Assembly: GCA_947252975.1 (NCBI GenBank)
Contig: CAMXWX010000002.1
Location: 14,575-78,574, forward strand
From: an uncultured Gardnerella sp.
GTDB taxonomy: Bacteria > Actinomycetota > Actinomycetes > Actinomycetales > Bifidobacteriaceae
Length of the DNA: 64,000 nt
Reading direction: 5' to 3'
Positions 41,534 to 50,661 of the stretch are shown here, piece after piece; position 1 is the first letter of the stretch; each line of letters opens with the position of its first letter. Both the position numbers and the translations under genes were made by a program. Under the pieces are notes generated by a model that was not told the origin of the DNA, did no database searches, and was given only the letters and a program-made list of their open reading frames with translations.

Positions 41534-41578
41534 AACACTTAAAATACTTACAACACTTACAACACTTAGAACACTTAA
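41534..41578. repeat. 9-bp tandem repeat upstream of the S9 peptidase
   Basis: Five units: AACACTTAA, AATACTTAC, AACACTTAC, AACACTTAG, AACACTTAA. The array lies 32 bp upstream of the peptidase ATG and 20 bp after the stop of the App1-like gene, so it occupies the probable promoter/leader region. Confidence 0.8.
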
Positions 41579-41597
41579 AATCAGTCTTTGATTAAAA

Positions 41598-42908
41598 TCA
41601 TTCTTTGTAATTAACAGAATCCATAATAAACGGAATCATAATATCTTCTAGCAAATTGCCATTTTGAGCAGCAAAGAATGGAACACCTTCAAAAGTACCA
41701 GCTGCACCCTTAGCTTCAACAAAAATATCATTGCAAGTTTTAGCAACTCTAGAAGATGCAAGAGTCACACCAAAATTCTTAGACATGTTTCGCCTGAAAT
41801 CAACCAAAGTTGCGTCTTTTTTAAGCTGACGTATGCCAACAGCAAGAACGCGATTGGGGAATTTTTCAATGATTTTTGCATAAGTCGAAGGGTCTTTTTG
41901 ACCGTCATCTCCAATAAGAACAAATCGCATGTCTGGAAAATCATCCATAAGCTGTTGAGCAAACTCGAGCTTGTGCTGTGGTCCAGTTGGAACAAAAGTC
42001 TTAGGACGCGGGTCTAAATCCCTAAGAAGAAGAGGTCCTGCAGGAAAACCTTCGCGCAAAATAAAGTGTCGAATTGAAGCTTCCACATTCCAAGGAGAAT
42101 TGGAAAGGTAGAAGAAAGGGGTGCTAGGAATTGAATCCTTAATACGCCTAAAAAAGTGACTCATTCCATCAACAGCATGCCTATGTTCAGGATTCATAAT
42201 AAGCAAATTGTAAGCAGCTCTAAGAGGAGAAGGCGCTTGAGTGACCATAATAGTATCGTCAACGTCGGAAATAATACCTAAAGGCGTTTGCTCCGATATA
42301 ACAAACATGCTTGCTTCAACAGCATTGCGATTATCAACCGTGTACGAAACCTTGTGTTCGCCTGGCAAAAGCGACCTTTCGGTAACCAAATCCAAGTAAC
42401 CCGAACAATCCGAAACGCAATATTCTGCGCTACTGTTATACGCAGAATCTGGCTTATCGTACACGGAAGAATCGCCAACTTGCGCCCATTCAACAGCAAC
42501 GTTATCAATACTTAGAGCAACCTTAACACGAATTGCAGGAACAACAAGCATCGCGTAAATACCGCGCTTTAAAGCGGAATGATGACCAGCTTTAGGCGCT
42601 AGAACAGTTCGGCAAATCAAGCGCGCGTAGCGATCTGTACCGTAACCAATGTATGGCTCAACGCTAGGAAACCATCCAAAATGCCGAGCGATTTTGCCAC
42701 TTATGCGCACCCAAAGTCCAAAGCTAGACGTTGCAAACTTTCTAGCAAATTGAACAATCGGAGGTTTTTTATCTAAGCGCTCTTCGCTAGAAGGAGCATC
42801 AAACAGCGTTTCTGTAACACGAACCTGAATCGGAGTGCTACTAACTCTTCTAGATGCAGCAGGCAAATCGCCCTTCAAATTTGCTGCTTTATTAGCGTAC
42901 TGGTCCAT
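41598..42908 (-). CDS. App1-like phosphatidate phosphatase family protein (DUF2183)
   Basis: A 436-residue protein. The C-terminal half has the HAD-like catalytic motif SDVDDTIMVT (DxDxT), then PFFYLSNSPWN and FVLIGDDGQKDP, the diagnostic blocks of the App1/DUF2183 domain, known in yeast App1 as a phosphatidate phosphatase. The N-terminal half is a beta-rich domain usual in bacterial members. The substrate in this organism is inferred only from the family. ATG 42908 has GGAG 9 nt upstream and overlaps the L,D-transpeptidase stop by 17 nt; an earlier in-frame start (42983) would overlap by 92 nt without a better site. Confidence 0.87.
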   Translation of the reverse strand: MDQYANKAANLKGDLPAASRRVSSTPIQVRVTETLFDAPSSEERLDKKPPIVQFARKFATSSFGLWVRISGKIARHFGWFPSVEPYIGYGTDRYARLICRTVLAPKAGHHSALKRGIYAMLVVPAIRVKVALSIDNVAVEWAQVGDSSVYDKPDSAYNSSAEYCVSDCSGYLDLVTERSLLPGEHKVSYTVDNRNAVEASMFVISEQTPLGIISDVDDTIMVTQAPSPLRAAYNLLIMNPEHRHAVDGMSHFFRRIKDSIPSTPFFYLSNSPWNVEASIRHFILREGFPAGPLLLRDLDPRPKTFVPTGPQHKLEFAQQLMDDFPDMRFVLIGDDGQKDPSTYAKIIEKFPNRVLAVGIRQLKKDATLVDFRRNMSKNFGVTLASSRVAKTCNDIFVEAKGAAGTFEGVPFFAAQNGNLLEDIMIPFIMDSVNYKE

Positions 42909-44412
42909 CTGGTTGTTCTCCAACAACTTCCACAACTGTTCCGCGAGGGCAGTTTTCAAACACCCACTTTGCATCTTGCTCATACATGTTTATGCACCCA
43001 TGAGAACCGTACTTTGCAGGATATCCTTGAGATATACCAACATTGTTCCAAAGAGCTGTATGGAATGAGATTCCGCCGTTAAAGTAGCTAACCCAAGTAA
43101 TTCCAGGCAAGAAATACCTAGAGCCGTTTCGGTTAAATCCGCGCATATCTTGCACTCGGTAGCGCAAGTAAATAAAGTACGTTCCGTTTGGCGTTTCGTA
43201 ATAACCGTTTGAGCCACTGCAAACTGGGAATGTTTTAAGAAGCTGATCGTCTTTGTAAACGCTTATTGTTTGGTTTGACTTGTTAACAACAACGCGCATG
43301 TCAACAGTCTTTTTTTCGATTCCAAACTTAACAACGTTTGTTGGAACACTAAGCTTTGCATCTGCCGACTTTTCTACAGCTTGAACAACTTTATTTGCAA
43401 AGTCTTTAGAATACTTAACTTCTATGCCGTTTTCACCCTTAAGCGTTGTTAATATAAACTTTCCTTGCTTGTTGTATGTATCTTCTTGGTCTACTTTTTG
43501 TTGATTAAGATTCTTAGCAAGCTCTTTAGAAAGCCATGCGTTGGCAGCAGACGAATCAACCTTGTACGAAATCTTCTTTTTTGCACAATCTGCATCAATC
43601 TTAATCCAAGATGCTAAAACAGCCTTTGAAAGCGTAAAATCTTTTGAATCGCCATTATCTAACGTAATTTTTTTAGATAGCAAATTATTGAGTTGATCAA
43701 CAGTTTTCTGCGCTACATCACGCTTAATTGGAGCTTCTACCTTACGAGAGCCAACCGTAACTTTTACTGTTTTACCAGGATTTTCTAGAACGCGCTTAAT
43801 TGCCTCACGAACTGGCAAAGTTATAATCGTACGGCCTGGAACACCATCTTCTACAACATAAGAGTTAGAAGAAGAATCGAACTTAGCTGTATACGGCATT
43901 GCCCTATCTTTTTCGCTAACAAACTTTTTAACAATGTACGCGTCCATGCTTTCGTTGTCTAACTTGGCTTTAAGCCCAACGTTTTCTTGCAACCAAGGCA
44001 TAAGCATTGTAAACACGTTATTGTGCTTTGCGCGCATAACGTTTTGCACAGTTGCGCTTTTATCTACACTTACCGATAAGTCTTTAAGTGTTTCAACAGA
44101 GCTTTTTCCAGAATCGTCTTTAATCTCAATCTTTGTGTTTTCAATCGCCCTATTTACAGCATCTGTGACTTTTTCAATCTGCGCGCCCGAAACTTCACTG
44201 CTGCCAGCAAAATGCACTCCAGGAGCAACACGGTTATGGAAGTATGCTTGCGACCCTACAAAAGCCGCAACTACAAGTATTAAGAAAATAATAAACGAGT
44301 AAAGCAATACAAGCGCAGACTTATTGCCTTTAACACGTTTTTTCGATACTTCAAATTGTTCAGTATCGTCGGATTCAAAAACGCTCATATTATTTTCTTG
44401 CGATTCAGACAT
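42892..44412 (-). CDS. L,D-transpeptidase (YkuD domain), membrane-anchored
   Basis: A 506-residue cell-wall cross-linking enzyme. A cytoplasmic N-terminus of about 30 residues and one membrane helix (about 32-54) precede extracellular PG-binding-4-type repeats (about 75-330). The YkuD domain follows (about 370-495): VVNKSNQTISVYKDDQLL, FHTALWNN and the catalytic motif YGSHGCINM with its Cys. It makes 3-3 cross-links or attaches proteins to peptidoglycan. It is upstream of and overlaps the App1-like gene. Other wall genes in the window (PBP, G5 hydrolase) are unlinked. Confidence 0.93.
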   Translation of the reverse strand: MSESQENNMSVFESDDTEQFEVSKKRVKGNKSALVLLYSFIIFLILVVAAFVGSQAYFHNRVAPGVHFAGSSEVSGAQIEKVTDAVNRAIENTKIEIKDDSGKSSVETLKDLSVSVDKSATVQNVMRAKHNNVFTMLMPWLQENVGLKAKLDNESMDAYIVKKFVSEKDRAMPYTAKFDSSSNSYVVEDGVPGRTIITLPVREAIKRVLENPGKTVKVTVGSRKVEAPIKRDVAQKTVDQLNNLLSKKITLDNGDSKDFTLSKAVLASWIKIDADCAKKKISYKVDSSAANAWLSKELAKNLNQQKVDQEDTYNKQGKFILTTLKGENGIEVKYSKDFANKVVQAVEKSADAKLSVPTNVVKFGIEKKTVDMRVVVNKSNQTISVYKDDQLLKTFPVCSGSNGYYETPNGTYFIYLRYRVQDMRGFNRNGSRYFLPGITWVSYFNGGISFHTALWNNVGISQGYPAKYGSHGCINMYEQDAKWVFENCPRGTVVEVVGEQPDGPVR

Positions 44413-44640
44413 AACTTTAAACCCCTGCTAGTTCTACGCGCAAAACGCATGGTGCAAGCTTATCACTTGCTTAGCATATAAAAATCATATAAATGGCACT
44501 AACTAAGCAAACATGCCAACGTCAAAATGTAATTAAGCGCATAATCAAGCTCATAATCAATGCGCTAATCAAATGCCGCAACGCGCTAAATAACGCAATA
44601 AGTGATGAAAATGTAAAGAAATAATCAAATTTTATAAATA

Positions 44641-44669
44641 TTGTCAAAATAATGTCCATATATTAAAGA
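44641..44669 (+). promoter_or_regulatory. Possible promoter of the diacylglycerol kinase family gene
   Basis: TTGTCA (44641-44646) and TAAAGA (44664-44669) are 17 bp apart. If used, transcription would begin near 44676, after the first ATG (44669), and favour the ATG at 44690 as start. Confidence 0.35.
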
Positions 44670-45823
44670 TGTGTGCAAGAATAATAAATATGCCAGATAT
44701 GCCAATTCAAGCAACAATTGCGTTAATGGTGATTGTTTTTGCGCTAGTTTTTGCGCCATTCGTCATCATGATAGTTACGCGTACCCTGAAGAAGCATCAT
44801 TTAGCAGAAAAACTGGCAGAAAGGCATGGAGACAGCGTTCACTATGCTTTTATACTAAATCCTTCTAAACCGCAAGCCGAAGAATACCGAAAAAGCATTA
44901 AAGATTACTGTGCTTCTAACAATCTTACTTACGAAATAATAGATACACAGCTTAATAAAGACGGGCGCGAATGCGCGCTAGAAGCTTTGAAAAATGGCGC
45001 AAACGTTGTTGTTGCAGTTGGCGGAGATGGCACTGTTAGAACGGTTGCGAGCGCAGTTAGCGGAACGAACCACGCAATGGGGATAATTCCAATTGGAACG
45101 GGAAATTTGTTTGCGCGAAACATGGGGATTCCTGTAGACAATGTTCAAGCTGCGCTAAGGGTGGCCACTAGCCATGGATCTAGGTTTGTTGACGTTGGTC
45201 GCGTTTTTATACTCGATAAGCCGTACGAAGACCACGGTCACGCGTTTTTGATTATTGCGGGAATTGGATTCGACGCGCTTATGATAGACGACACTAATCC
45301 TGCACTTAAAAAGAACATAAGCTGGCTTGCATACTTTGTTGCAGGTGTTAAACACTTATTTGCGCCAAAATACCGCGGAGACGTTACTTTTACGCGCAAA
45401 GATGGAACGGATTACACATCTAGTGCAATATCTTTCCGCACGCTTATGGCTGGAAATTGCGGCCAGATTCCAATGTTTTCACTTATGCCAGATGCAGCTT
45501 ACGACGATGGCATACTCGACTTTGAGATTATTGACACTTCTGGCGGATTAATTGGATGGGCTAACTTGTTTGGAGATGTTGTGCACCAAACCGTTACAGG
45601 AAAAGCGCAACAAAGCCCACTTTCTACAAACTCCAAGATTGACCAATCGCAGGGTGTTGAAGCCGAAGTTAAGCTAGAACGGCCTGCTCCTGTGCAGGTT
45701 GATGGAGATATTTTAGGCTACACAAAACACTTGCGTTTTAGCGTAGATAAAAGAGCATTATGCGTGCGTGTGCCAGAGAGTTTGCAATCTTCTTTAACCC
45801 AAAATACCGCCGACTTACATTAA
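44669..45823 (+). CDS. Diacylglycerol/sphingosine kinase-like lipid kinase (DAGK catalytic domain)
   Basis: A 384-residue (or 377 from the second ATG) member of the DagK/YegS/LCB5 family. One N-terminal membrane segment (about 12-35) is followed by a DAGK domain with GGDGTVRTVASAV (nucleotide/active-site loop) and MGIIPIGTGNLFARN. A C-terminal beta domain includes GIGFDALMID and RPAPVQVDGD. These enzymes phosphorylate diacylglycerol or related lipids at the membrane. No SD precedes 44669. It is 30 nt upstream of pgm, which is probably co-transcribed. Confidence 0.9.
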   Translation: MCARIINMPDMPIQATIALMVIVFALVFAPFVIMIVTRTLKKHHLAEKLAERHGDSVHYAFILNPSKPQAEEYRKSIKDYCASNNLTYEIIDTQLNKDGRECALEALKNGANVVVAVGGDGTVRTVASAVSGTNHAMGIIPIGTGNLFARNMGIPVDNVQAALRVATSHGSRFVDVGRVFILDKPYEDHGHAFLIIAGIGFDALMIDDTNPALKKNISWLAYFVAGVKHLFAPKYRGDVTFTRKDGTDYTSSAISFRTLMAGNCGQIPMFSLMPDAAYDDGILDFEIIDTSGGLIGWANLFGDVVHQTVTGKAQQSPLSTNSKIDQSQGVEAEVKLERPAPVQVDGDILGYTKHLRFSVDKRALCVRVPESLQSSLTQNTADLH

Positions 45824-45853
45824 AATACCGTCGCCGTGGCAAAATAAAAAATT

Positions 45854-47527
45854 ATGGTAGCAAAAAATGCGGGAATGCCCGCCACCCCAGAAGATCTAGT
45901 AGACGTTGACGCTTTGATTTGCGCTTACTACGATGAAGTTCCAAATTCCAATATTCCAGAACAGCGCGTTATTTTCGGCACGTCTGGTCACCGTGGTTCT
46001 GCGTTAAAAACTTCGTTTAACGAAGCTCACATTGTTGCAATCACACAAGCCATTGCCGAATATCGCAAGAAGGCTGGCGTAACTGGCCCACTTTATATTG
46101 GTAGAGATACGCACGCTCTTTCCGAGCCTGCTCAAAAAACCGCTATTGAGGTTTTGGTTGCTAACGGCGTTCACGTTCGTGTGGACTCGCGCGGCGACTT
46201 TGTTCCAACGCCTGTTGTGTCGCAAGCTATTTTGACGCATAATCGCGCAGCTGATGGCACTCAGCGTTTTAGCGGCGAAGGTTTGGCAGATGGCATCGTA
46301 GTAACTCCTTCACACAATCCTCCAACCGACGGCGGTTTTAAGTACGACCCTGTAACTGGCGGCCCTGCCCCAGCAGACGTAACTAATGCGATTGCAAACC
46401 GCGCAAACGAATTGCTCGACAATTACAAGTACGTTAAGCGCGTGCCTTTCGAGGAAGCAATCAAGTCTGATTTGGTTGAAGGCTTCGATTACCGCGAACA
46501 CTACGTTAGCGATTTAGCAAACGTTATTGACTTCGATGTAATTCGCTCTAGCGGTGTGCGCTTGGGAATTGACCCACTCGGCGGCGCAAGCGTAAACTAC
46601 TGGCCACTTATGAACGAAAAGTACGGCTTAAACATTGGCGTTGTGCGCCCAGATGTTGACCCAACTTGGCGATTCATGACAATTGACCACGATGGCAAGA
46701 TTCGTATGGATCCAAGCTCCCCTTACGCAATGAAGGGCTTAGTTGATCAGCTTAACGCTGGCGCTTGGGATAAGTACGATTTAGTTGGCGGCACCGATCC
46801 AGATGCTGACCGCCACGGAATTGTGTGCCCTAACTGGGGCGTTATGAACCCGAACCACTACATTGCAGTGTGCGTGGAGTACTTGTTCGGCGGCGCTCGC
46901 CCAGATTGGCCAAAGAATACTGCTATCGGCAAGACGCTTGTGTCTTCTTCTTTGATTGACCGCGTAGCTGCTTCTATTAACGCTAAGCTTGTGGAAGTTC
47001 CTGTTGGCTTTAAGTGGTTTGTTGACCCACTCTTTAGTGGCGAAGTTGCTTTCGGCGGCGAGGAAAGCTCTGGCATGAGCTTCTTGCGCAAGGATGGCCG
47101 CGTGTGGACAACCGATAAGGATGGCTTGATTCCTGATTTGCTCGCTGCAGAAATCACTGCAAAGACTGGCAAGAATCCTGCTCAGCTTCATCAAGACCAG
47201 GTTGCTCGCTTTGGCGAAAGCTGGTACAAGCGCGTAGATACTCCAACCACTCTTGAGCAAAAGCAAAAGTTTGCAGCTCTAAGCGGAAACGACGTTGAAG
47301 CGACTAAGCTTGCTGGCGAAGATATTACTGCAAAGCTCACTGAGGCTCCTGGAAACGGCGCTAAGATTGGCGGCTTGAAGGTTACAACTAAGAACAATTG
47401 GTTCGCTGCTCGCCCATCTGGTACCGAGAACATTTACAAGGTTTACGCTGAGTCCTTCGTTTCTCCAGAAGCGCTAGATAAGGTGCTTGAGGAAGCTACT
47501 GCTGTAGTTGACAAGGCTTTAGCGTAA
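45854..47527 (+). CDS. pgm: Phosphoglucomutase, alpha-D-glucose phosphate-specific
   Basis: A 557-residue enzyme interconverting glucose 1- and 6-phosphate. Motifs: IFGTSGHRGSALK near the N-terminus, the phosphoserine loop TPSHNPPTDGG, the metal loop GGTDPDADRHGI, FGGEESSGMSF sugar loop and ARPSGTENIYKVYAESF phosphate loop. Length matches the Pgm (rather than GlmM/ManB) branch. No Shine-Dalgarno site precedes ATG 45854. A terminator at 47566-47599 ends the transcript. It links glycogen and galactose routes to pgi. Confidence 0.95.
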   Translation: MVAKNAGMPATPEDLVDVDALICAYYDEVPNSNIPEQRVIFGTSGHRGSALKTSFNEAHIVAITQAIAEYRKKAGVTGPLYIGRDTHALSEPAQKTAIEVLVANGVHVRVDSRGDFVPTPVVSQAILTHNRAADGTQRFSGEGLADGIVVTPSHNPPTDGGFKYDPVTGGPAPADVTNAIANRANELLDNYKYVKRVPFEEAIKSDLVEGFDYREHYVSDLANVIDFDVIRSSGVRLGIDPLGGASVNYWPLMNEKYGLNIGVVRPDVDPTWRFMTIDHDGKIRMDPSSPYAMKGLVDQLNAGAWDKYDLVGGTDPDADRHGIVCPNWGVMNPNHYIAVCVEYLFGGARPDWPKNTAIGKTLVSSSLIDRVAASINAKLVEVPVGFKWFVDPLFSGEVAFGGEESSGMSFLRKDGRVWTTDKDGLIPDLLAAEITAKTGKNPAQLHQDQVARFGESWYKRVDTPTTLEQKQKFAALSGNDVEATKLAGEDITAKLTEAPGNGAKIGGLKVTTKNNWFAARPSGTENIYKVYAESFVSPEALDKVLEEATAVVDKALA

Positions 47528-47565
47528 CGCTTTAATTGCGATTAGTTAAAGTTAACAGCTTCTAT

Positions 47566-47599
47566 ATGCGCTGGTTGCTGATGCTGCCAGCGCATTTTT
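47566..47599 (+). terminator. Rho-independent terminator of pgm
   Basis: Perfect 9-bp stem ATGCGCTGG / CCAGCGCAT with a 12-nt loop, followed by TTTT. The Shine-Dalgarno site of the next gene begins immediately after it. Confidence 0.82.
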
Positions 47600-47612
47600 G
47601 AAAGGTTTTGCA

Positions 47613-48647
47613 ATGATTGTTGTTTCTACAGACGGATCTGCTCTAGGAAATCCAAACGGATCAATGGGCTGGGCTTGGGCAGACCACATAGACGAAGCGG
47701 GCAACGCTCACGAGCACAATCACACTGGTAACGCGGATGCAGGCGGAGCTACTAACGGCACGAATCAAATAGGCGAATTATGCGCAGTTCTAGAAGCTTT
47801 GCGAGCACATCCTGGAAGCGAGCCTTTAACAATCGAAAGCGACTCGCAATATGCGATTAATTGTGCAACAACTTGGATTCATGGTTGGAAAAAGAACGGT
47901 TGGAAAAACTCCAAAAAAGAGCCTGTAAAAAATGCAGAACTTATTCGCGCAATCGATTCGGAGATTTGCAAGCGCAAAGGCTCCGTTAAGTTCGTTTGGG
48001 TTAAGGGTCATGCTGGAAACGCTGGAAACGAGAAAGTTGACGAGCTTGCTAGAACTTATGCCGAAGATTGCCGCAGCAAATTGAAGGATGGATATTTGCC
48101 ACTAGAAGGGTGGAAATCGTTGATTTCTTCCTCATATTCAGATGGCGTTGACGTTCCGCAAGACGCAAAAATGCTATTGGATGGAAAAATTTCTAGTAGC
48201 GAATACCACATTGGCAGATGCGTTGGAGAAGATATTAATCCTGATTTTAATGGCAATAATACGCGTGAAACAGAGCGTGAAACATTTAGCGATACCACTA
48301 AATACGCAAATAACAACGCTGCTTGCGACTCATCTACGCAAATCATTAATACAAATGATGAATCGCCAGCAAATGATGAATCGAAAGCCGATGAAGATTC
48401 GCATGAAAATAACGAATCCAAAAATAGCGAATCCCAAAATAAATCAGAGCAAAAATATAAAGCAGTTCCAGGATTGCGCGTATGCGGAACATTGCAATTT
48501 ACGCCTGCTCCAAACACAAGCCCAAGTTTTAACGGAAATCCACGATTTATAACAGGCACAATACAGTTAAGCGGATACGTTATGCCAGATGGCACTTTTA
48601 ACTTAGAACCAACTGAATTTTATATGCAAACAAATGCTAAGAAATAA
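47613..48647 (+). CDS. rnhA: Ribonuclease HI with long C-terminal extension
   Basis: A 344-residue protein. Residues 1-150 are a type 1 RNase H: STDGSALGNPNGSMGWAW (first Asp), GELCAVLEALRAH (Glu), TIESDSQYAINC (Asp), WVKGHAGNAGNEKVDELA (His and last Asp), so all catalytic positions are present. The following 190 residues have no recognised domain; about 70 of them (near 215-280) are Asn/Ser/Glu/Asp low complexity with repeated NDES words. A conserved-looking tail (LRVCGTLQFTPAP, PTEFYMQTN) ends it. ATG 47613 has GAAAGG about 7 nt upstream; an in-frame TTG at 47598 is less likely. Classical RNase HI is about 155 residues. Confidence 0.92.
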   Translation: MIVVSTDGSALGNPNGSMGWAWADHIDEAGNAHEHNHTGNADAGGATNGTNQIGELCAVLEALRAHPGSEPLTIESDSQYAINCATTWIHGWKKNGWKNSKKEPVKNAELIRAIDSEICKRKGSVKFVWVKGHAGNAGNEKVDELARTYAEDCRSKLKDGYLPLEGWKSLISSSYSDGVDVPQDAKMLLDGKISSSEYHIGRCVGEDINPDFNGNNTRETERETFSDTTKYANNNAACDSSTQIINTNDESPANDESKADEDSHENNESKNSESQNKSEQKYKAVPGLRVCGTLQFTPAPNTSPSFNGNPRFITGTIQLSGYVMPDGTFNLEPTEFYMQTNAKK

Positions 48648-48779
48648 CAGAACAAAATTCTTAAAGCAGACTAATATGTAATATGTATGAAACAGATGCG
48701 ATTAGCAATCACTAAAAATCGCACATAATCGCGCAAAACAGCGCGGTAACAACCTGCAAAAGCAAGAAAGTAGGCACAC

Positions 48780-49478
48780 ATGGATAAAGCACAACAAGAC
48801 GCGCTAAAGAAAGCAGCTGGCATTGAGGCCGCAAAAATCGTACAAAATGGCATGATGGTTGGACTTGGAACTGGCTCTACAGTGCGATTCTTGGTAGACG
48901 AGCTTGGTCGCAGAGTTAAGGAAGAAGGCTTAAGCTTTACTGGAGTTACAACTTCTCGCCGCACGCAAGAGCAGGCAGAAGGCTACGGCATTAAGATTCT
49001 TGACATTAACGATGTTGACCATATTGACGTTACGATTGACGGATCAGACGAAGTTGATAAGAACTTTAACGGCATTAAGGGCGGCGGCGCGGCTCTTCTT
49101 TGGGAAAAGATTGTTGCAATCAACTCCGATCGCATTGTGTGGATTGTAGACGCAAGCAAGGTTGTAGACACAATCGGCAAGTTCCCACTGCCTGTTGAAG
49201 TGATTCCATTTGGTTCTGCTCAAGTGATTCGCAAGTTCGAGAAGCGCGGATACAAGCCAGTTTTGCGCTTGGATGCAAACGGCAAAGAAGTGCGCACAGA
49301 CGAGAACAACTTTGTTGTTGACTTGCATTTGGAGCGCATTGACCACCCACAAGAGCTTGCTAAAGACTTGATTGAAACTGTTGGCGTTGTTGAACACGGC
49401 CTGTTCTTGAACATGGTTGATACTGTGATTGTTGGAGATCCAAACGGTCCTCGCACGCTTACAAATCCAAATAAGTAA
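48780..49478 (+). CDS. rpiA: Ribose-5-phosphate isomerase A
   Basis: A 232-residue enzyme interconverting ribose 5-phosphate and ribulose 5-phosphate. Motifs: MVGLGTGSTVRFLVDELG, TIDGSDEVDKNFNGIKGGGAAL (active-site Asp residues), and WIVDASKVV. It would handle ribose 5-phosphate from the PfkB kinase of the ECF operon, although it lies far away. ATG 48780 has GAAAGTAGG upstream. A strong terminator follows at 49517-49574. Confidence 0.96.
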   Translation: MDKAQQDALKKAAGIEAAKIVQNGMMVGLGTGSTVRFLVDELGRRVKEEGLSFTGVTTSRRTQEQAEGYGIKILDINDVDHIDVTIDGSDEVDKNFNGIKGGGAALLWEKIVAINSDRIVWIVDASKVVDTIGKFPLPVEVIPFGSAQVIRKFEKRGYKPVLRLDANGKEVRTDENNFVVDLHLERIDHPQELAKDLIETVGVVEHGLFLNMVDTVIVGDPNGPRTLTNPNK

Positions 49479-49516
49479 GCTGCATAATCCAGTCATAATC
49501 TAATATTTAACCAATC

Positions 49517-49574
49517 ATTTCCCGAGAATGTATGTAAAATTAGTTAATTTGCATACGTTTTCGGGAAATTTTTT
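49517..49574 (+). terminator. Rho-independent terminator of rpiA
   Basis: Outer stem ATTTCCCGA / TCGGGAAAT with further pairing of GTATG and CATAC inside, then TTTTTT. It begins 39 nt after the rpiA stop. Confidence 0.82.
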
Positions 49575-49599
49575 ACAATCTTCAATCGCAATAAGTCAA

Positions 49600-49634
49600 T
49601 CGAAATAAAAAAGCGCTGGAAAATCCAACGCTTT
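49600..49634 (-). terminator. Terminator of the bS22 gene
   Basis: Stem AAAGCGCTGG / CCAACGCTTT (one G-U pair) with a short A-rich loop. On the minus strand it is followed by TTTTTTATTTCG. It lies about 45 nt after the bS22 stop. Confidence 0.78.
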
Positions 49635-49677
49635 CAAAAGTGTTACGTGCCCAAACGGGCAGGCGCGCCAAACAGCA

Positions 49678-49767
49678 TTACTTACGCTGATGACGAGTCT
49701 TACGCAGCAGTTTGCGGTGCTTCTTCTTGCTCATCCGCTTGCGGCGCTTCTTGATGACAGAACCCAT
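49678..49767 (-). CDS. bS22-type 30S ribosomal protein (AURKAIP1/COX24 domain), 29 aa
   Basis: A 29-residue very basic peptide, [20 protein letters not shown] then LRKTRHQRK. This is the actinobacterial AURKAIP1/COX24-domain small protein, identified structurally in mycobacterial 30S subunits as bS22. GGAGG lies 6 nt before ATG 49767. It is monocistronic, with its own terminator. Too short for usual ORF callers but the match is essentially full length. Confidence 0.92.
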   Translation of the reverse strand: MGSVIKKRRKRMSKKKHRKLLRKTRHQRK

Positions 49768-49937
49768 CTGAAGCCTCCATTCATATGTAAAGTGTGCAAC
49801 TTGCCTAATGTTACACCGTTTTGACGACTTTGGAAAATCCTAAAGCAAAGTTTTACAAAAACACATGCAAAACATGCGCAAAACCATACGTTAAACACAT
49901 ACAAAACACATACAAAACAGCTTATATTTTGCAAAGT

Positions 49938-50570
49938 TTACATTGGGAATTGCTTATAGAATCTTTCAACAGATTGCTTTGATCCAGTTAACTCAAACAC
50001 AGCTGTGTCGTTTTGCCAAATGGCACTAGCTTTAGCTTTATTGCCCGACTCAGTCTTTAACACATAGCTGCCAGTGGTTTTCCCAGAAACTTGAATTTTT
50101 CCAGAAGCAACATCTACCCCACTTAATCCATCTAGCAAAAGCTCATATTGCTTATTCGCTAGGTCGCGACTGCTCCATTGAGCAACAACAAGCGAAACAT
50201 CGCTTCCAGATTCTCCTGTTGAATACTTAACTGTGTATTCTTCTAAAGGAGAAGCCGAAGACCATTTTGCACTAGCAGAAGCATCAACACGAGCAAAATC
50301 AAGAACAGTATCTGGCATAGCTTTTAACAGAGCAGTAGAAGTGCTAGGCAAATCTTTAGCCTTAATAGATGGCGTTTTTGCAGAAGGCACATGCGTTTTA
50401 GCAGATTGCGCATTTTGCTGGTGATTTAACGCCCAACCTGGCCAAACAAACGCGGAAACAATTGCCAAAACAACAACTATTAATGCAACAATAAGCACTT
50501 TTCGTAAATTGTTATGAGACGCAGAAAATCCTTGCGAAGAAGTAGAAGAATTATTTGTATAAGAATTCAT
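49938..50570 (-). CDS. Membrane-anchored protein of unknown function
   Basis: A 210-residue protein I do not recognise. A Ser/Asn/Thr-rich N-terminus (1-22) is followed by one membrane segment (about 24-45, VLIVALIVVVLAIVSAFVW), a Ser/Lys/Thr/Pro linker, and an extracellular domain of about 140 residues (VLDFARVDASASAKWSSA onward), which ends FYKQFPM. The domain alternates beta-like and amphipathic stretches. GGGG precedes ATG 50570 at 6-7 nt. It is divergent from radA. No cysteine, so not a lipoprotein. Confidence 0.75.
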   Translation of the reverse strand: MNSYTNNSSTSSQGFSASHNNLRKVLIVALIVVVLAIVSAFVWPGWALNHQQNAQSAKTHVPSAKTPSIKAKDLPSTSTALLKAMPDTVLDFARVDASASAKWSSASPLEEYTVKYSTGESGSDVSLVVAQWSSRDLANKQYELLLDGLSGVDVASGKIQVSGKTTGSYVLKTESGNKAKASAIWQNDTAVFELTGSKQSVERFYKQFPM

Positions 50571-50661
50571 TTTTTACCCCACATAACACTGTTAAACATA
50601 CTTGGATTATCTCACAAAAGTATGACGGCAAAATGTCTATAAATGCAGCTAGCGTCAAATC

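Noticed and set aside
42909-42983. Longer N-terminus for the App1-like protein
   Set aside because: It would overlap the L,D-transpeptidase reading frame by 92 nt and has no better ribosome-binding site than the ATG at 42908.
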